Part shown: piece after piece, positions 24,661-32,452 of the stretch
How the letters are laid out: the number at the start of each line of letters is the position of its first letter
Position numbering within the stretch: the stretch's first letter is position 1
Origin: Kitasatospora sp. Root107
Lineage (GTDB): Bacteria; Actinomycetota; Actinomycetes; Streptomycetales; Streptomycetaceae
NCBI RefSeq assembly: GCF_001424875.1
Contig: NZ_LMCT01000004.1
Location: 204,476-268,475, forward strand
Length of the DNA: 64,000 bases
Direction of reading: 5' to 3'
Made by a program: the position numbers and the translations under genes
Notes under the pieces: model-generated
The model's input: only the letters and a program-made list of their open reading frames with translations
The model's database searches: none
Told to the model about the DNA's origin: nothing

Positions 24661-25925
24661 CCCGTCGGCGCGCCGTCGCGGGCGCGGTCGGCGGCGGAGT
24701 GCTGGTGCTGGCCTGCGCGGCCGGACTGCTGGCGCTCGGGCCCGCCGGTCCGGCCACGCAGCCGGGCGCGGTCTCGGCGCCGCCACCGGCCGACCGGCTG
24801 GCGGCGGCCCGGCAGGCCGCCGGGCGGCGGCCGGGGGACGCCACCGCCTGGGCCGAGTTGGCCCTCGCGGCGGTGGACCGGGCCAGGACCACCCTGGACG
24901 GCGGTCAGCTGGCGGAGGCCGACCGGGCGCTGGCCCGCTCGCTCGGCCTGCGTCCGGAGCGCAACTACGAGGCCCAGGTCGGCTCAGGCCAGCTCGCCAA
25001 CGCCCGCCACGAGTTCGCCACCGCAAGGGAGTTCGGCCTGCGGGCGACCACCATGGCCCCCGACCGGGCCGCCGGGTACGCGGTGCTGGCGGACGCCGAG
25101 CTCCAGCTCGGCCACCTCTCCGCCGCCACCGCCGCCACCCAGCGTCTGCTGGACCTGGCTCCCACCACGGCGGCGTACACCCGCGCCTCGTACGACCTGG
25201 AGACGCACGGGCGGACGGCGGAGGCGGTGCTCGCGCTGGAACGGGCCCTGGAGCTGGCGGTCACGCCGGGCGAACAGGCGTTCAGCGCACACCGGTTGGG
25301 CGATCTGGCGTGGGATCAGGGCCACCCCGAGCAGGCCGAGCAGCACTACCGGCACGCGCTGGCCGTGCAGCCGGACGACCACTTCGCCGCCTTCGGGCTG
25401 GCCCGCAGCGCCGCCGCGCTCGGCCGCACCGAGGAGGCACTGGGCCGGTACGGGGAGCTGGTGGCCCGGGTGCCGCAGCCGCAGTTCCTGCTGGAGTACG
25501 CCGAGTTGCAGCTGAACAGCGGACAGCAGGCCGAGGCTGCCGCCCAGTTGACTGCCCTGGCCGCCGAAGTCCGGCTGGCCACCGGCCCGCTCGACCTGCA
25601 ACTGGCCCGCTACCTGGCCGACCACGGCGACCCGGCGGAGGCCGTCCGGCTGCTGACCGAGGAGTGGCAGCGGCGGCACAGCCCGCTGGTGGCCGAGGAG
25701 CTGGCCTGGGCCCTGCACCAGGCCGGGCGGGACCAGGAGGCGCTGCCGCACGCCAGGTTCGCCGCCGAGGCGGGCGGCGCCGGAGCGCTGGGCGCGTACC
25801 GCAGTGGTGTGATCGAGCACGCGCTCGGTCTGCCCGGTGCCGCCGAGCTGCTCCGTACTGCGCTGCGGCGCAACCCGTACTTCTCGGCCCGGTATGCCGC
25901 CCGCGCGCGGGAGTTGCTCGGCTGA
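24657..25925 (+). CDS. Membrane-anchored tetratricopeptide repeat protein
   Basis: A 422-residue protein starting at a GTG overlapping the DUF4331 stop. Residues 7-33 (VAGAVGGGVLVLACAAGLLALGPAG) form an N-terminal anchor or signal. The rest is alpha-helical TPR repeats, for example AAGYAVLADAELQLGHLSAATAATQRLLDLAP, AVLALERALELAVTPGEQAF and PEQAEQHYRHALAVQPDDHFAAFGLARSAAALGR (all longer runs cited in part). Such proteins scaffold other proteins. Its coupling with DUF4331 suggests they form one extracytoplasmic complex. Confidence 0.85.
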   Translation: MTRRRAVAGAVGGGVLVLACAAGLLALGPAGPATQPGAVSAPPPADRLAAARQAAGRRPGDATAWAELALAAVDRARTTLDGGQLAEADRALARSLGLRPERNYEAQVGSGQLANARHEFATAREFGLRATTMAPDRAAGYAVLADAELQLGHLSAATAATQRLLDLAPTTAAYTRASYDLETHGRTAEAVLALERALELAVTPGEQAFSAHRLGDLAWDQGHPEQAEQHYRHALAVQPDDHFAAFGLARSAAALGRTEEALGRYGELVARVPQPQFLLEYAELQLNSGQQAEAAAQLTALAAEVRLATGPLDLQLARYLADHGDPAEAVRLLTEEWQRRHSPLVAEELAWALHQAGRDQEALPHARFAAEAGGAGALGAYRSGVIEHALGLPGAAELLRTALRRNPYFSARYAARARELLG

Positions 25926-25938
25926 GGCCGACGGCAGG

Positions 25939-26454
25939 TCAGCCCGGCAGGGTGACCGCCCGGCGCAGCACCAGGCCGAGCTGCCGGGCGTACAGCCGCT
26001 GCAGCAATGGCACGATCGGACCGGCCAGACGGGTGTACCAGCAGGCGGGGCGGCTGAACGCGGTGACGGTGAACCAGACCGCCTTGTCGGCGCCCATCGT
26101 CACGATGAACGACTCCTCGCCGCGCTCCGGGTGGGCCGCCAGGGTGCCGTAGGCGAAGCCGATCCGGTCCGGCTCCGCCACAGTCCAGACCACCTCGGCG
26201 GGTGCCTGGAACCGGAGCCGCCCGAGGCCGAGGCCGACCACCAGCCGGACGCCCGGCGCGGCGGTCTCGGCGTCGGCCTCGACGGTGGCCCCGGTACCCC
26301 GGTGCATCCGCCAGCCGGTCACCATCGCGCCCGCGGCCTCCAGCGCCTCGCGGCCGTGGCCGATCAGCACGTGGTGGCGGAGGTAGTGGTAGCCCTCGGG
26401 CAGCCGGTCGGGTTCGCGGGTGGCGCCGACCTCGGGGTAGTTGAAGGTGCTCAT
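25939..26454 (-). CDS. DUF1990 family protein
   Basis: A 171-residue protein. STFNYPEVGATREPDRLPEGYHYLRHHVLIGHG and FAYGTLAAHPERGEESFIV (in parts) match DUF1990, a START-like fold protein of unknown function common in actinomycetes. The family normally begins at MSTFxYPEVGAT, hence the start at 26454 with GGAG 9 nt upstream. An in-frame ATG at 26502, overlapping the stop of the upstream YndJ gene (ATGA), would add 16 residues and is a real alternative by translational coupling. It is the second gene of the YndJ-DUF1990 operon. Confidence 0.85.
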   Translation of the reverse strand: MSTFNYPEVGATREPDRLPEGYHYLRHHVLIGHGREALEAAGAMVTGWRMHRGTGATVEADAETAAPGVRLVVGLGLGRLRFQAPAEVVWTVAEPDRIGFAYGTLAAHPERGEESFIVTMGADKAVWFTVTAFSRPACWYTRLAGPIVPLLQRLYARQLGLVLRRAVTLPG

Positions 26455-26498
26455 GGGGTCGGCTCCAGTCGTGGGTACGGCGGTGGCGGCGGCAGTGG

Positions 26499-27323
26499 TC
26501 ATCGGGGCAGTTCCTTGAGCCGACGCCAGGCGAGCAGCGCGCAGAGGGCGAAGCCGAGCGCGTTGCCGAGGCCGTGGGTGGCGGCCATCCAGGTGAGGGT
26601 GGGGTGGGCCAGGCCGGTGGCCTCGCCCAGCGCCCACCAGAGGGCGAGCAGCATGGTGACCACCAGGACGGCGGCCGAGCAGCGCAGCAGCCGTCCGGTC
26701 AGCCGGTCGGCTGCTCGGCGGCTGAGATCCTGCCAGCTGAGCAACCCGACCAGCCACATCCCCGCGGTCAGGACGACGGCTCCGGCCAGTTCGGCCCAGT
26801 CGTCGACGAAGTACCCGGCCAGCACCAGCAGGGTGCCGACCGGGACGCTGAGCGCCGCGGCCCGGGCCAGTCCTGGCCGGCTCCGGACGGTGCGGCAGAC
26901 CAGTCCGGCGACCAGGGCGGCGGTGAAGCCGGCGAAGTGGAAGTGCGGGACGGTGAGCGCCAGGATGTCGAGGTCGAAGCCGAACAGCCGGGTGCCCGAG
27001 CGTTCGGCGACCAGGGCGAGCCCGGCCACCGAGGGCGCGAGCAGCGCGGTGAGGGCCGCGAGCTCGGCGGGGGCGAGCGAGCGGGACCGGGCCAGCCGGA
27101 CCGGCGCGAGTGCGGCCAGCGCGACGGTGGCGGCCGCGTAGACCGAGGCCAGTGCGGTGGCGGTGGCCCCGCGTGGCAGCCAGAGCGCCACCGCTCCCGG
27201 CAGTGCGGCCAGCGGCCAGAGCCGGGCCAGCGCGGCGCTGCCGGGGCCACCGAGTAGTCCGAGTCCGAGGGGCACCACGGCCAGCATGCCGAGCATCACG
27301 ATCAGGTTGACCAGCGCGGTCAC
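26499..27323 (-). CDS. YndJ family membrane protein
   Basis: A 274-residue, GTG-started membrane protein with about eight hydrophobic helices. TVPHFHFAGFTAALVAGL and the C-terminal THGLGNALGFALCALLAWR match the YndJ-type family, in which the His residues lie within the membrane domain. Function is unknown. It is coupled to DUF1990, a common pairing in streptomycetes. The promoter region carries two TGAACGCGTTCA palindromes, so the operon is probably held down by a TetR-family repressor that is not encoded next to it. Confidence 0.75.
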   Translation of the reverse strand: MTALVNLIVMLGMLAVVPLGLGLLGGPGSAALARLWPLAALPGAVALWLPRGATATALASVYAAATVALAALAPVRLARSRSLAPAELAALTALLAPSVAGLALVAERSGTRLFGFDLDILALTVPHFHFAGFTAALVAGLVCRTVRSRPGLARAAALSVPVGTLLVLAGYFVDDWAELAGAVVLTAGMWLVGLLSWQDLSRRAADRLTGRLLRCSAAVLVVTMLLALWWALGEATGLAHPTLTWMAATHGLGNALGFALCALLAWRRLKELPR

Positions 27324-27340
27324 GGCGGCCGCCCCCTCTG

Positions 27341-27354
27341 TTGAACGCGTTCAA
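27341..27354. promoter_or_regulatory. Palindromic operator O1 of the YndJ operon
   Basis: Perfect palindrome TTGAACGCGTTCAA, 18 bp upstream of the YndJ start and just downstream of its likely transcription start. Its twin lies 44 bp away, centre to centre. It resembles TetR-family operators. Confidence 0.75.
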
Positions 27355-27370
27355 AGCTCTTCCGTCGCAG

Positions 27371-27398
27371 ACTCTACGGCATCTCTGAACGCGTTCAA
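27371..27398 (-). promoter_or_regulatory. YndJ promoter overlapping operator O2
   Basis: On the minus strand TTGAAC (27398-27393), a 16-bp spacer and TAGAGT (27376-27371) form a promoter. The -35 box lies inside the second palindrome, TGAACGCGTTCA (27386-27397), so a bound repressor would exclude RNA polymerase. Confidence 0.7.
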
Positions 27399-27445
27399 TA
27401 CCGGGTGGGAGTGGTCCGGAGCACACTGAGAGGAAGGAGGACGCC

Positions 27446-27577
27446 ATGCCCAAGATCCCGCTCATCTGCCCCCGCTGCGGACGTCCTCAGCAGGTCGTTC
27501 CCGGCGGCTCCGACCGCCCGGTGAAGGTGGTGCACCGGGAGACCGGCCGGGAGGAGTGCGAACCCCGGCCGCACTGA
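27446..27577 (+). CDS. Small zinc-ribbon-like protein, 43 residues
   Basis: A 43-residue protein with a strong ribosome-binding site (AGGAAGGAGG, 5 nt before the ATG). It opens MPKIPLICPRCGRPQQVVPGG, with one CxxC knuckle at Cys8/Cys11, followed by basic residues, His30 and a late Cys38, enough to hold one zinc. Its size and layout suggest a stand-alone zinc-ribbon peptide, perhaps nucleic-acid binding. It is divergent from the YndJ operon, so the same palindromes may control it. I do not recognise a named family. Confidence 0.7.
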   Translation: MPKIPLICPRCGRPQQVVPGGSDRPVKVVHRETGREECEPRPH

Positions 27578-27654
27578 CGCTGGCTTACACCCCGCCGCCG
27601 GGCGCAGGCTGGAGGGACAGGATCTCGCAGGATCTCCCGGAGGCGGTGGTGACG

Positions 27655-27927
27655 ATGACCCGGACACTCGTCGGCTGGCACGTCGAGCTGGAGTTCGCGG
27701 AGGAGGGCGACCGGACCAAGGCGGCCGCGCTGGTCCGACTGGCCGACGGCACCGAACTCAGGGCGCACGGCTTCAGCACCCGGCACCACGACGACCGCCC
27801 GCAGCTGCGGGTCGGCGAGGAGGTGGCGGGAGCCCGCGCGCTGAACGAGCTGGCGATGCTGCTGCTCACCAAGGCCCACGACGAACTGCGCGAGGGCTCC
27901 CGGCCCACCGACTACGCGATCAGCTGA
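27655..27927 (+). CDS. DUF1876 (dsRBD-like) protein
   Basis: A 90-residue protein. WHVELEFAEEGDRTKAAALVRLADGTELRAHG followed by ARALNELAMLLLTKAHDEL (in parts) matches DUF1876, a small alpha/beta fold resembling a double-stranded RNA-binding domain and found widely in actinomycetes. The start is uncertain: GGAGG at 27639 serves the GTG at 27649 (5 nt spacing) or the ATG at 27655 (11 nt); I give the ATG. It lies 77 bp after the zinc-ribbon gene and may share its transcript. Function unknown. Confidence 0.8.
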   Translation: MTRTLVGWHVELEFAEEGDRTKAAALVRLADGTELRAHGFSTRHHDDRPQLRVGEEVAGARALNELAMLLLTKAHDELREGSRPTDYAIS

Positions 27928-27939
27928 CGGACCACCCGG

Positions 27940-29154
27940 TCAGCCGAGGCCGACCCGGTCCAGCGGTACGGCCGGGTCGGCCAGCGCGTCCGGGTCCACC
28001 TGACGCCCGGAGCGGACCAGCTCGCGGATCGGGTCGGTCACGTCCCAGACGTTGACGTTCATCCCGGCCAGCACCCGCCCGCCGTCCAGCCAGAACGCGA
28101 TGAACTCGCGGCCCGCCCGGTCGCCCCGGAAGACCACCCGGTCGAAGCCGTCCGGCTGCACGTAGCCGGTGTACTCCATGCCGAGCTCGTACTGGTCCGT
28201 GAAGAAGTACGGCACCCGGTCGTGCACCGCCTCCTGGCCGAGCATCGACCGGGCGGCGGTCCTCGGCTGGTGCAGGGCGTTGGCCCAGTGCTCGACCCGG
28301 ATCGGGCGGCCGTACAGCGGGTGCAGGGCGTTGGCCACGTCCCCCGCCGCGTAGATGTCCGGCGCCGAGGTGGCCAGGTACTGGTCGGTGCGGATGCCGT
28401 TGTCGACGGTCAGCCCGGCCGCCTCGGCCAGCTCGGTGTTCGGGGTGATGCCGATGCCGACCACCACCGCGTCGGCCGGCACCAGCTCGCCGTCGGCCAG
28501 CCGGACGCCGTCCCCGGTCAGTTCGGTGACCTGCACGCCGAACCGCAGCTCGACGCCGTGTGCCCGGTGCAGCTCGGCGAACACCTGCGCCGCCTCCCGG
28601 CCCAGCACCCGCAGCAGCGGCAGCTCGGCCGCCTCCAGCACGGTCACCTCCGCCCCCGCCTCGCGGGCGGCGGCCGCCGTCTCCAGGCCGATCCAGCCCG
28701 CGCCGATCACCACGATCCGGGCGCCGGGGCGGATCGCCGCCTTGATCCGTTCGCTGTCCTGGACGGTCCGCAGGTACAGCACCTGCTCGCCGTCCGCGCC
28801 GGGCACGGTCAGGCGGCGCGGCGAGGAGCCGGTGGTGAGCAGCAGTTTGGCGTACCCGAGCCGGCTGCCGTCCGCCAGGCTGACGGTGTGTCCGGCCGGG
28901 TCGATCGCGGTGGCGACGGCGCCGAGCACCAGGTCCACGCGATGCTCGGCGTACCACTCGGCCGGATGGACGTAGATCTTCTCCCGCGCGGTCTTCCCCA
29001 TCAGATAGCCCTTGGAGAGCGGCGGCCGCTCGTACGGTCGCTCGGTCTCCGCCCCGATCAGCGTGATCGACCCCTCGAAACCCTCCGCCCGCAGTGTCTC
29101 GACGGCCTTCGCCCCCGCCAGGCTCGCTCCCACGACGACGTACCCGGTCTTCAT
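27940..29154 (-). CDS. FAD-dependent ferredoxin/rubredoxin reductase-like protein
   Basis: A 404-residue flavoprotein. The ATG at 29154 has GAGGAG about 7 nt upstream. FAD motif YVVVGASLAGAKAVETLR, then PYERPPLSKGYL, the NAD(P) motif IVVIGAGWIGLETAAAAREAG, the second FAD motif DIYAAGDVAN and RVEHWANALHQPRTAARSMLG match oxygenase-coupled NADH:ferredoxin reductases. Such proteins feed electrons to ferredoxins for cytochrome P450 or Rieske dioxygenases, but no ferredoxin or oxygenase gene is adjacent, so its partner is encoded elsewhere. Divergent from the VOC gene at 29275. Confidence 0.9.
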   Translation of the reverse strand: MKTGYVVVGASLAGAKAVETLRAEGFEGSITLIGAETERPYERPPLSKGYLMGKTAREKIYVHPAEWYAEHRVDLVLGAVATAIDPAGHTVSLADGSRLGYAKLLLTTGSSPRRLTVPGADGEQVLYLRTVQDSERIKAAIRPGARIVVIGAGWIGLETAAAAREAGAEVTVLEAAELPLLRVLGREAAQVFAELHRAHGVELRFGVQVTELTGDGVRLADGELVPADAVVVGIGITPNTELAEAAGLTVDNGIRTDQYLATSAPDIYAAGDVANALHPLYGRPIRVEHWANALHQPRTAARSMLGQEAVHDRVPYFFTDQYELGMEYTGYVQPDGFDRVVFRGDRAGREFIAFWLDGGRVLAGMNVNVWDVTDPIRELVRSGRQVDPDALADPAVPLDRVGLG

Positions 29155-29274
29155 CGCGGCTCCTCTCGTCGGCCCCATCACACCCCGGAGATCTGCCCGC
29201 CGCGAGCCGAACCACCCCTGTCACGGCAGGTCGTCCTAGGCTGAGAGACGCCACGACCGGAAGGAAGGGCTCCG

Positions 29275-30042
29275 ATGAGCGAGCAGACCGTGACCGTCCG
29301 ATGTGTGCCGGCCGCACCGTGCTGGGTCAGTCTGATGGCCCGTGACCTGACGGTGGCCCAGGCGTTCTACGGGCCGTTGCTGGGGTGGTCGTTCCAGGCC
29401 GGCCAGCACGGGTTCGGGCCGTACGTCCGGGCGGTGCTGGACGGGGTGGAGGTGGCGGGGATCGGGGCCACCGAGGGGGAGTGGCAGCCGCCGGTCGCCT
29501 GGACCACCTACTTCGGTAGCGAGAGCGCGGACGACACCGCGGCCCGGATCAGGGAGCGCGGCGGCACGGTGGCGATCGGCCCGCTGACCTTCGACGCGGG
29601 GCGGATGGCGTTGGCCTCGGACCTGACCGGCGCGGCCTTCGGCGTCTGGGAGGGCGACCTCGGCTGCAACACCTGGGTCCGCTCGCCGGGAGCGCCGGTC
29701 TGGATCGAGCTGCGCACCGGTGACCCGTTCGAGGCAGCGCTGTTCTACGGCGAGGTGTTCCGCTGGGACGAGCGCGATCCGGACCGGTTCGAGGTGCGGT
29801 ACGAGAACGAGCGGGTGGTGCTGCGGGCGGAGCACCGCAGCGTGGCCGCCCTGCGCCGGGCCGAGGACATCGGGGCGCACTGGGAGGTCTTCTTCTCGGT
29901 GACCGACACCGACCTGGCCGTCCGTCGGGCGGTGGAGCTCGGCGGCTCGGCAGAGGGCCCCGCCGTCGACACGCCGTACGGCAGGGTGGCCCGGCTGCGG
30001 GACGCCGAGGGCGGGCTGTTCTCGGTGATCACCCCGGTCTGA
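29275..30042 (+). CDS. Two-domain VOC family protein
   Basis: A 255-residue protein made of two glyoxalase-like domains. The first runs from PCWVSLMARDLTVAQAFYGPLLGWSF to DLTGAAFGVWEG; the second from WIELRTGDPFEAALFYGEVFRWDE to DAEGGLFSVITPV. The metal-ligand pattern is incomplete, so binding rather than catalysis is likely. Streptomycetes carry many proteins of this layout, some as antibiotic-binding or hydroxylase-like factors; this one cannot be assigned. GGAAGG lies upstream of the ATG. Confidence 0.85.
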   Translation: MSEQTVTVRCVPAAPCWVSLMARDLTVAQAFYGPLLGWSFQAGQHGFGPYVRAVLDGVEVAGIGATEGEWQPPVAWTTYFGSESADDTAARIRERGGTVAIGPLTFDAGRMALASDLTGAAFGVWEGDLGCNTWVRSPGAPVWIELRTGDPFEAALFYGEVFRWDERDPDRFEVRYENERVVLRAEHRSVAALRRAEDIGAHWEVFFSVTDTDLAVRRAVELGGSAEGPAVDTPYGRVARLRDAEGGLFSVITPV

Positions 30043-30055
30043 GTCCCGGTCCGAG

Positions 30056-30847
30056 TCAGTGGGTGCGGACCTGGGAGAACAACCGGTGCATCGCCTCGGC
30101 CAGCTCCTCCGGGCCGGTGACCGGGCGGTGGAACTCGAAGCGGGCGTCCAACACCCGGTCCTCGGCCAGCAGCCTGACGCGCAGTCCGAACCGGTCGAGT
30201 GACACCGGCCTGACCTCGTACCGGCCCGGGTCCGGCCAGGACCGCAGACCTGACGGGTGGTCAAGAGCCTGGGCGCCGAGCAGCGCGAGCTGGTCGGCGT
30301 GCGCCGAGGCAAGGTGCTGGAGGACGGTCGCCTCCTCGGCGGCCAGCGGGTCGGTCGCGGCGCGGCCGAAGCCGGTGAGGTCGACGCAGCAGTCGGCGCC
30401 CCAGAGGTCCTCGACCGAGAGGTGGTCCGGGTCGAAGCGGAGCAGTGCGTACTGCCCGGCGGGGCGGTACGGGAAGAGTCCGTCCAGCACCTCCGGTGCG
30501 GCCGGCCGCAGCGCGGTGAGGCGGCCGTGCACGGTGGCCCGGCCCCGGATCCGGTGCGGCATCGCGACCGGGGCGACGTCCACCGCCTCCAGCAGGCCGG
30601 CCACCTCCTCCTGGCGGGAGACCGAGGCGATCCGGCAGAGCGGGGAGTCGTGCTCGGCGAGCACGGCCAGGGCTCCGTCGGGGAGGACGGCGCAGCGCAC
30701 CAGCGGCGGGATGCCGGGCCGGTTGGCCAGGTCGATCCCCGGTACGTCGAGGATCACCGAGGAGCCGAACTCCAGCAGGGTGCGGGCCCGTTCGGCGGGG
30801 GTGGGCACTGGTCCGGCCGGGCTGGGCAGGGCAGGGCTGTCGGACAT
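30056..30847 (-). CDS. Iron-regulated DUF2470 / heme-utilisation-like protein
   Basis: A 263-residue protein. The N-terminal part (RTLLEFGSSVILDVPG, LPDGALAVLAEHDSPLCRI, HRIRGRATVHGRLTAL) is a PNPOx-like split barrel, and the C-terminal AEEATVLQHLASAHADQLALLGAQAL with DRFGLRVRLLAEDRVLDARFEF is the DUF2470 domain found in HugZ-type heme-degrading proteins. The DUF2470 region has His in ASAHAD as a candidate ligand. The gene is preceded by a good iron box, which supports a role in iron or heme metabolism. GAGGAGG lies just upstream of the ATG. Confidence 0.75.
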   Translation of the reverse strand: MSDSPALPSPAGPVPTPAERARTLLEFGSSVILDVPGIDLANRPGIPPLVRCAVLPDGALAVLAEHDSPLCRIASVSRQEEVAGLLEAVDVAPVAMPHRIRGRATVHGRLTALRPAAPEVLDGLFPYRPAGQYALLRFDPDHLSVEDLWGADCCVDLTGFGRAATDPLAAEEATVLQHLASAHADQLALLGAQALDHPSGLRSWPDPGRYEVRPVSLDRFGLRVRLLAEDRVLDARFEFHRPVTGPEELAEAMHRLFSQVRTH

Positions 30848-30864
30848 CCGTCCTCCTCGGTAGG

Positions 30865-30883
30865 TAAGGTGAGCCTAACCTAA
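30865..30883. promoter_or_regulatory. Iron box (IdeR/DmdR operator)
   Basis: Read on the minus strand the site is TTAGGTTAGGCTCACCTTA, 17 of 19 positions identical to the actinobacterial IdeR/DmdR1 consensus TTAGGTTAGGCTAACCTAA. It lies 17 bp upstream of the DUF2470 gene start, so iron-loaded DmdR would block that gene when iron is plentiful. Confidence 0.88.
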
Positions 30884-30912
30884 GGAGATGGAGGGTGGAA
30901 GCCCTTCCGGGG

Positions 30913-31536
30913 TCAGCCGGCCGCCCCCAGCATCCGCAGCACCAGGACGCCGTAGCGCCGGCCGAGCTCCTCGGGCGTCTCGCTGCTGCGCTCGGTGTAC
31001 CAGCGCGAGACGTCGATGCCGAGCGAGGTGACCGCGCGGGCGGCGGTCCGGACGTCCTGGACCTCGAACGCGCCGGTCGCCACCCCGGCCTCGATGATCC
31101 GGCGGACGGTCTCCTCGATCCGCCGCCGCAGCTCGGCGACCACCGCGAAGTCGTCCTCCGGCAGGGCGTGCAGCTCGTGGTTCACGATCCGTCCGACCGT
31201 GTGGCCCCGGGCGTGCCAGCAGGTGAACTCCTCGACCAGTCGGCGCATCTGCTCCACCGGTGGCAGGTCGGCGGCGGCCGCCCGTTCGACCAGGTCCAGG
31301 GTGGCCTGGTGGCCGGTGCGGCTGATCTCCGAGAGCAGCGCCGACTTCGAGGAGTAGTGGATGTAGAGCGCGGCCGGGCTCATCCCGGCCGCGGTCGCGA
31401 TGTCCCGGGTGGTGGTCGCGTGGTAGCCGCGCCGGGCGAAGGACTCGACCGCCGCGAGCAACAGCCGCCGGGCGGCCTCGGTGCGCTCGCCCATGCCGCC
31501 TGCGGGCCAGAGGTCGGCGGATGTTCGGTCGGTCAT
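30913..31536 (-). CDS. TetR family repressor of the acyl-CoA catabolic island
   Basis: A 207-residue TetR protein. The ATG at 31536 has GGGAGG 9 nt upstream, better than the ATG at 31545. The helix-turn-helix is TEAARRLLLAAVESFARRGYHATTTRDIATAAGMSPAALYIHYSSKSALL (in parts). The C-terminal domain (FTCWHARGHTVGRIVNHELHALPEDDFAVV) is typical of KstR2-like and other acyl-CoA-sensing regulators next to FadE genes. It is divergent from the SDR-MDR operon, and the same 16-bp palindrome occurs before that operon and before the acyl-CoA dehydrogenase operon 7 kb away, so it likely controls both and responds to an acyl-CoA intermediate. Confidence 0.9.
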   Translation of the reverse strand: MTDRTSADLWPAGGMGERTEAARRLLLAAVESFARRGYHATTTRDIATAAGMSPAALYIHYSSKSALLSEISRTGHQATLDLVERAAAADLPPVEQMRRLVEEFTCWHARGHTVGRIVNHELHALPEDDFAVVAELRRRIEETVRRIIEAGVATGAFEVQDVRTAARAVTSLGIDVSRWYTERSSETPEELGRRYGVLVLRMLGAAG

Positions 31537-31593
31537 GCGGGCCATCCTCCCAGACGGTGCCGTAGGTCCCGGTGGGCGGTCGACGGCAAGTGG

Positions 31594-31636
31594 TTGACAG
31601 TGTGCGCGGCCGCTTGGATGCTAAGCAAGCGCTTAG
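31594..31636 (+). promoter_or_regulatory. TetR-controlled promoter 1 (SDR-MDR operon)
   Basis: TTGACA (31594-31599), a 17-bp spacer and GATGCT (31617-31622) form the promoter. The operator CTAAGCAAGCGCTTAG (31621-31636) covers the end of the -10 box and the start site. It is also within reach of the divergent TetR promoter, allowing autorepression. The distance from the -35 box to the operator is 21 bp, exactly as in promoter 2. Confidence 0.82.
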
Positions 31637-31696
31637 TCAGCCCGGACTCCTGGGAACGCCCCGGACTGCTGGGTACTCCGTCGAGAGGGACTCGTG

Positions 31697-32452
31697 ATGG
31701 CACCGTCGTTGAAGGGCCGGGTGGCCGTGGTCACCGGAGCCAGCCGGGGCATCGGCCTCGAAATCGCCCGGGAGCTGGTGGAGCGGGGCGCCAAGGTCTG
31801 CGTCACCGCGCGCAACGCCGAGCCGCTGGCCGACGCGGTCCGCGAACTCGGCGGCCCCGACCACGCGATCGCCGTGGCGGGCCGGGCCGACGACCCAGAG
31901 CACCAGGCCGAGACGGTGGCCCGGACGCTGGAGACCTTCGGTCGGCTTGACCACCTGGTCAACAACACCGGCATCAACCCGGTGTACGGCCAGATCCTGG
32001 ACGTCAGCCCCGACCAGGCCGCCAAGATCCTCGGGGTCAACCTGCTGGCCCCGATGGCCTGGACGAAGCTCGCGTACGACGGGTGGATGCGCGAGAACGG
32101 CGGCGCGGTGGTCAACGTCGCCTCGCTGGCGGGCCTGCGGGCCGCGCCGGGGCTCGGCATGTACGCCGTCTCCAAGGCCGCGCTGATTCACCTGACGACC
32201 CAGCTCGCGTTCGAACTCGCCCCCGGCATCCGGGTCAACGCGGTCGCGCCCGCCATCGTCAAGACCAAGTTCGCCGAGGCCCTGTACGACGGCCGGGAGG
32301 AGCGGGTCGCGGCCGGCTACCCGCTCGGGCGGCTCGGCGTGCCGCAGGACATCGCCGGAGCGGTCGCCTTCCTGCTCTCCGAGGAGGCGGGCTGGATCAC
32401 CGGCCAGACCCTGACGCTGGACGGCGGCGTCTCGCTGGCCGGCGGGCTGTGA
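31697..32452 (+). CDS. SDR family oxidoreductase, 3-oxoacyl reductase type
   Basis: A 251-residue classical SDR. TGASRGIGLEIA (cofactor), NNTGINPVYG (variant of NNAG) and the catalytic Ser/YAVSK (YAVSKAALIHL) are all present, with a C-terminal GWITGQTLTLDGGVSLAGG. It resembles beta-hydroxyacyl-CoA or 3-oxoacyl reductases and could perform the third step of a beta-oxidation cycle begun by the acyl-CoA dehydrogenases on the opposite arm. First gene of the TetR-controlled plus-strand operon; the next gene overlaps its stop by 4 bp. An in-frame GTG at 31694 is adjacent to the chosen ATG. Confidence 0.92.
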   Translation: MAPSLKGRVAVVTGASRGIGLEIARELVERGAKVCVTARNAEPLADAVRELGGPDHAIAVAGRADDPEHQAETVARTLETFGRLDHLVNNTGINPVYGQILDVSPDQAAKILGVNLLAPMAWTKLAYDGWMRENGGAVVNVASLAGLRAAPGLGMYAVSKAALIHLTTQLAFELAPGIRVNAVAPAIVKTKFAEALYDGREERVAAGYPLGRLGVPQDIAGAVAFLLSEEAGWITGQTLTLDGGVSLAGGL

